A stretch of DNA of 6,202 nucleotides. Source: DATAOG01 sp046727895 (GTDB lineage: Bacteria > Pseudomonadota > Alphaproteobacteria > Geminicoccales > Geminicoccaceae). Positions 6,194-6,202 of the stretch are shown here, piece after piece. How positions within the stretch are numbered: position 1 is the first letter of the stretch; each line of letters opens with the position of its first letter. The stretch covers positions 1 to 6,202 of the forward strand of contig JBKPDM010000346.1 of NCBI GenBank assembly GCA_046727895.1, read 5' to 3'. The translations under genes were made by a program, and so were the position numbers. The notes beneath the pieces were generated by a model. That model did not search any database, had not been told where the DNA came from, and saw only the letters and a program-made list of their open reading frames with translations.

Positions 6194-6202
6194 GGGTACC
6201 CG

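Noticed and set aside
6194..6201. GGGTACCC palindrome at the window end as a regulatory site
   Set aside because: It is only eight bases, and GGTACC occurs several times elsewhere in coding sequence of this window.

Overview
The window is a GC-rich (by eye roughly two-thirds G+C), densely coding bacterial segment with five complete genes, all on the + strand. The codon usage, strong Shine-Dalgarno sites and protein families suggest a proteobacterium, possibly an alphaproteobacterium. That placement is an impression from the sequence and was not tested. I see no tRNA, rRNA, CRISPR array, insertion sequence or phage gene.

Layout: 1-37 is a leader with a near-perfect Shine-Dalgarno site and perhaps the last codons of an upstream gene. 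38-2924 is a lutA-lutB-lutC cassette (L-lactate utilisation, iron-sulfur type), with both junctions overlapping by 4 nt (ATGA). After an 18-nt gap comes an NAD-type malic enzyme of the long, single-domain class (2943-4583). A 141-nt gap (4584-4724) holds two inverted-repeat structures and the ribosome binding site of the last gene. A class II fumarase, fumC, follows (4725-6179). The window ends 23 nt later, in a short inverted repeat.

How the genes fit together: LutABC oxidises L-lactate to pyruvate, malic enzyme interconverts pyruvate + CO2 and malate, and fumarase interconverts malate and fumarate. Gene order therefore follows a metabolic line, lactate - pyruvate - malate - fumarate. Run one way, the cluster could feed lactate carbon into C4 acids (anaplerosis or a reductive branch). 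Run the other way, it could drain C4 acids to pyruvate together with lactate. The sequence does not show the direction. No lactate permease, regulator or electron-acceptor gene is visible here.

The families are all known ones. Points worth a second look are the gene order itself, an Asn replacing an expected cysteine in the second Fe-S motif of LutB, a proline/arginine-rich N-terminal extension on LutB, a variant catalytic-tyrosine loop in the malic enzyme, and the two stem-loops before fumC.
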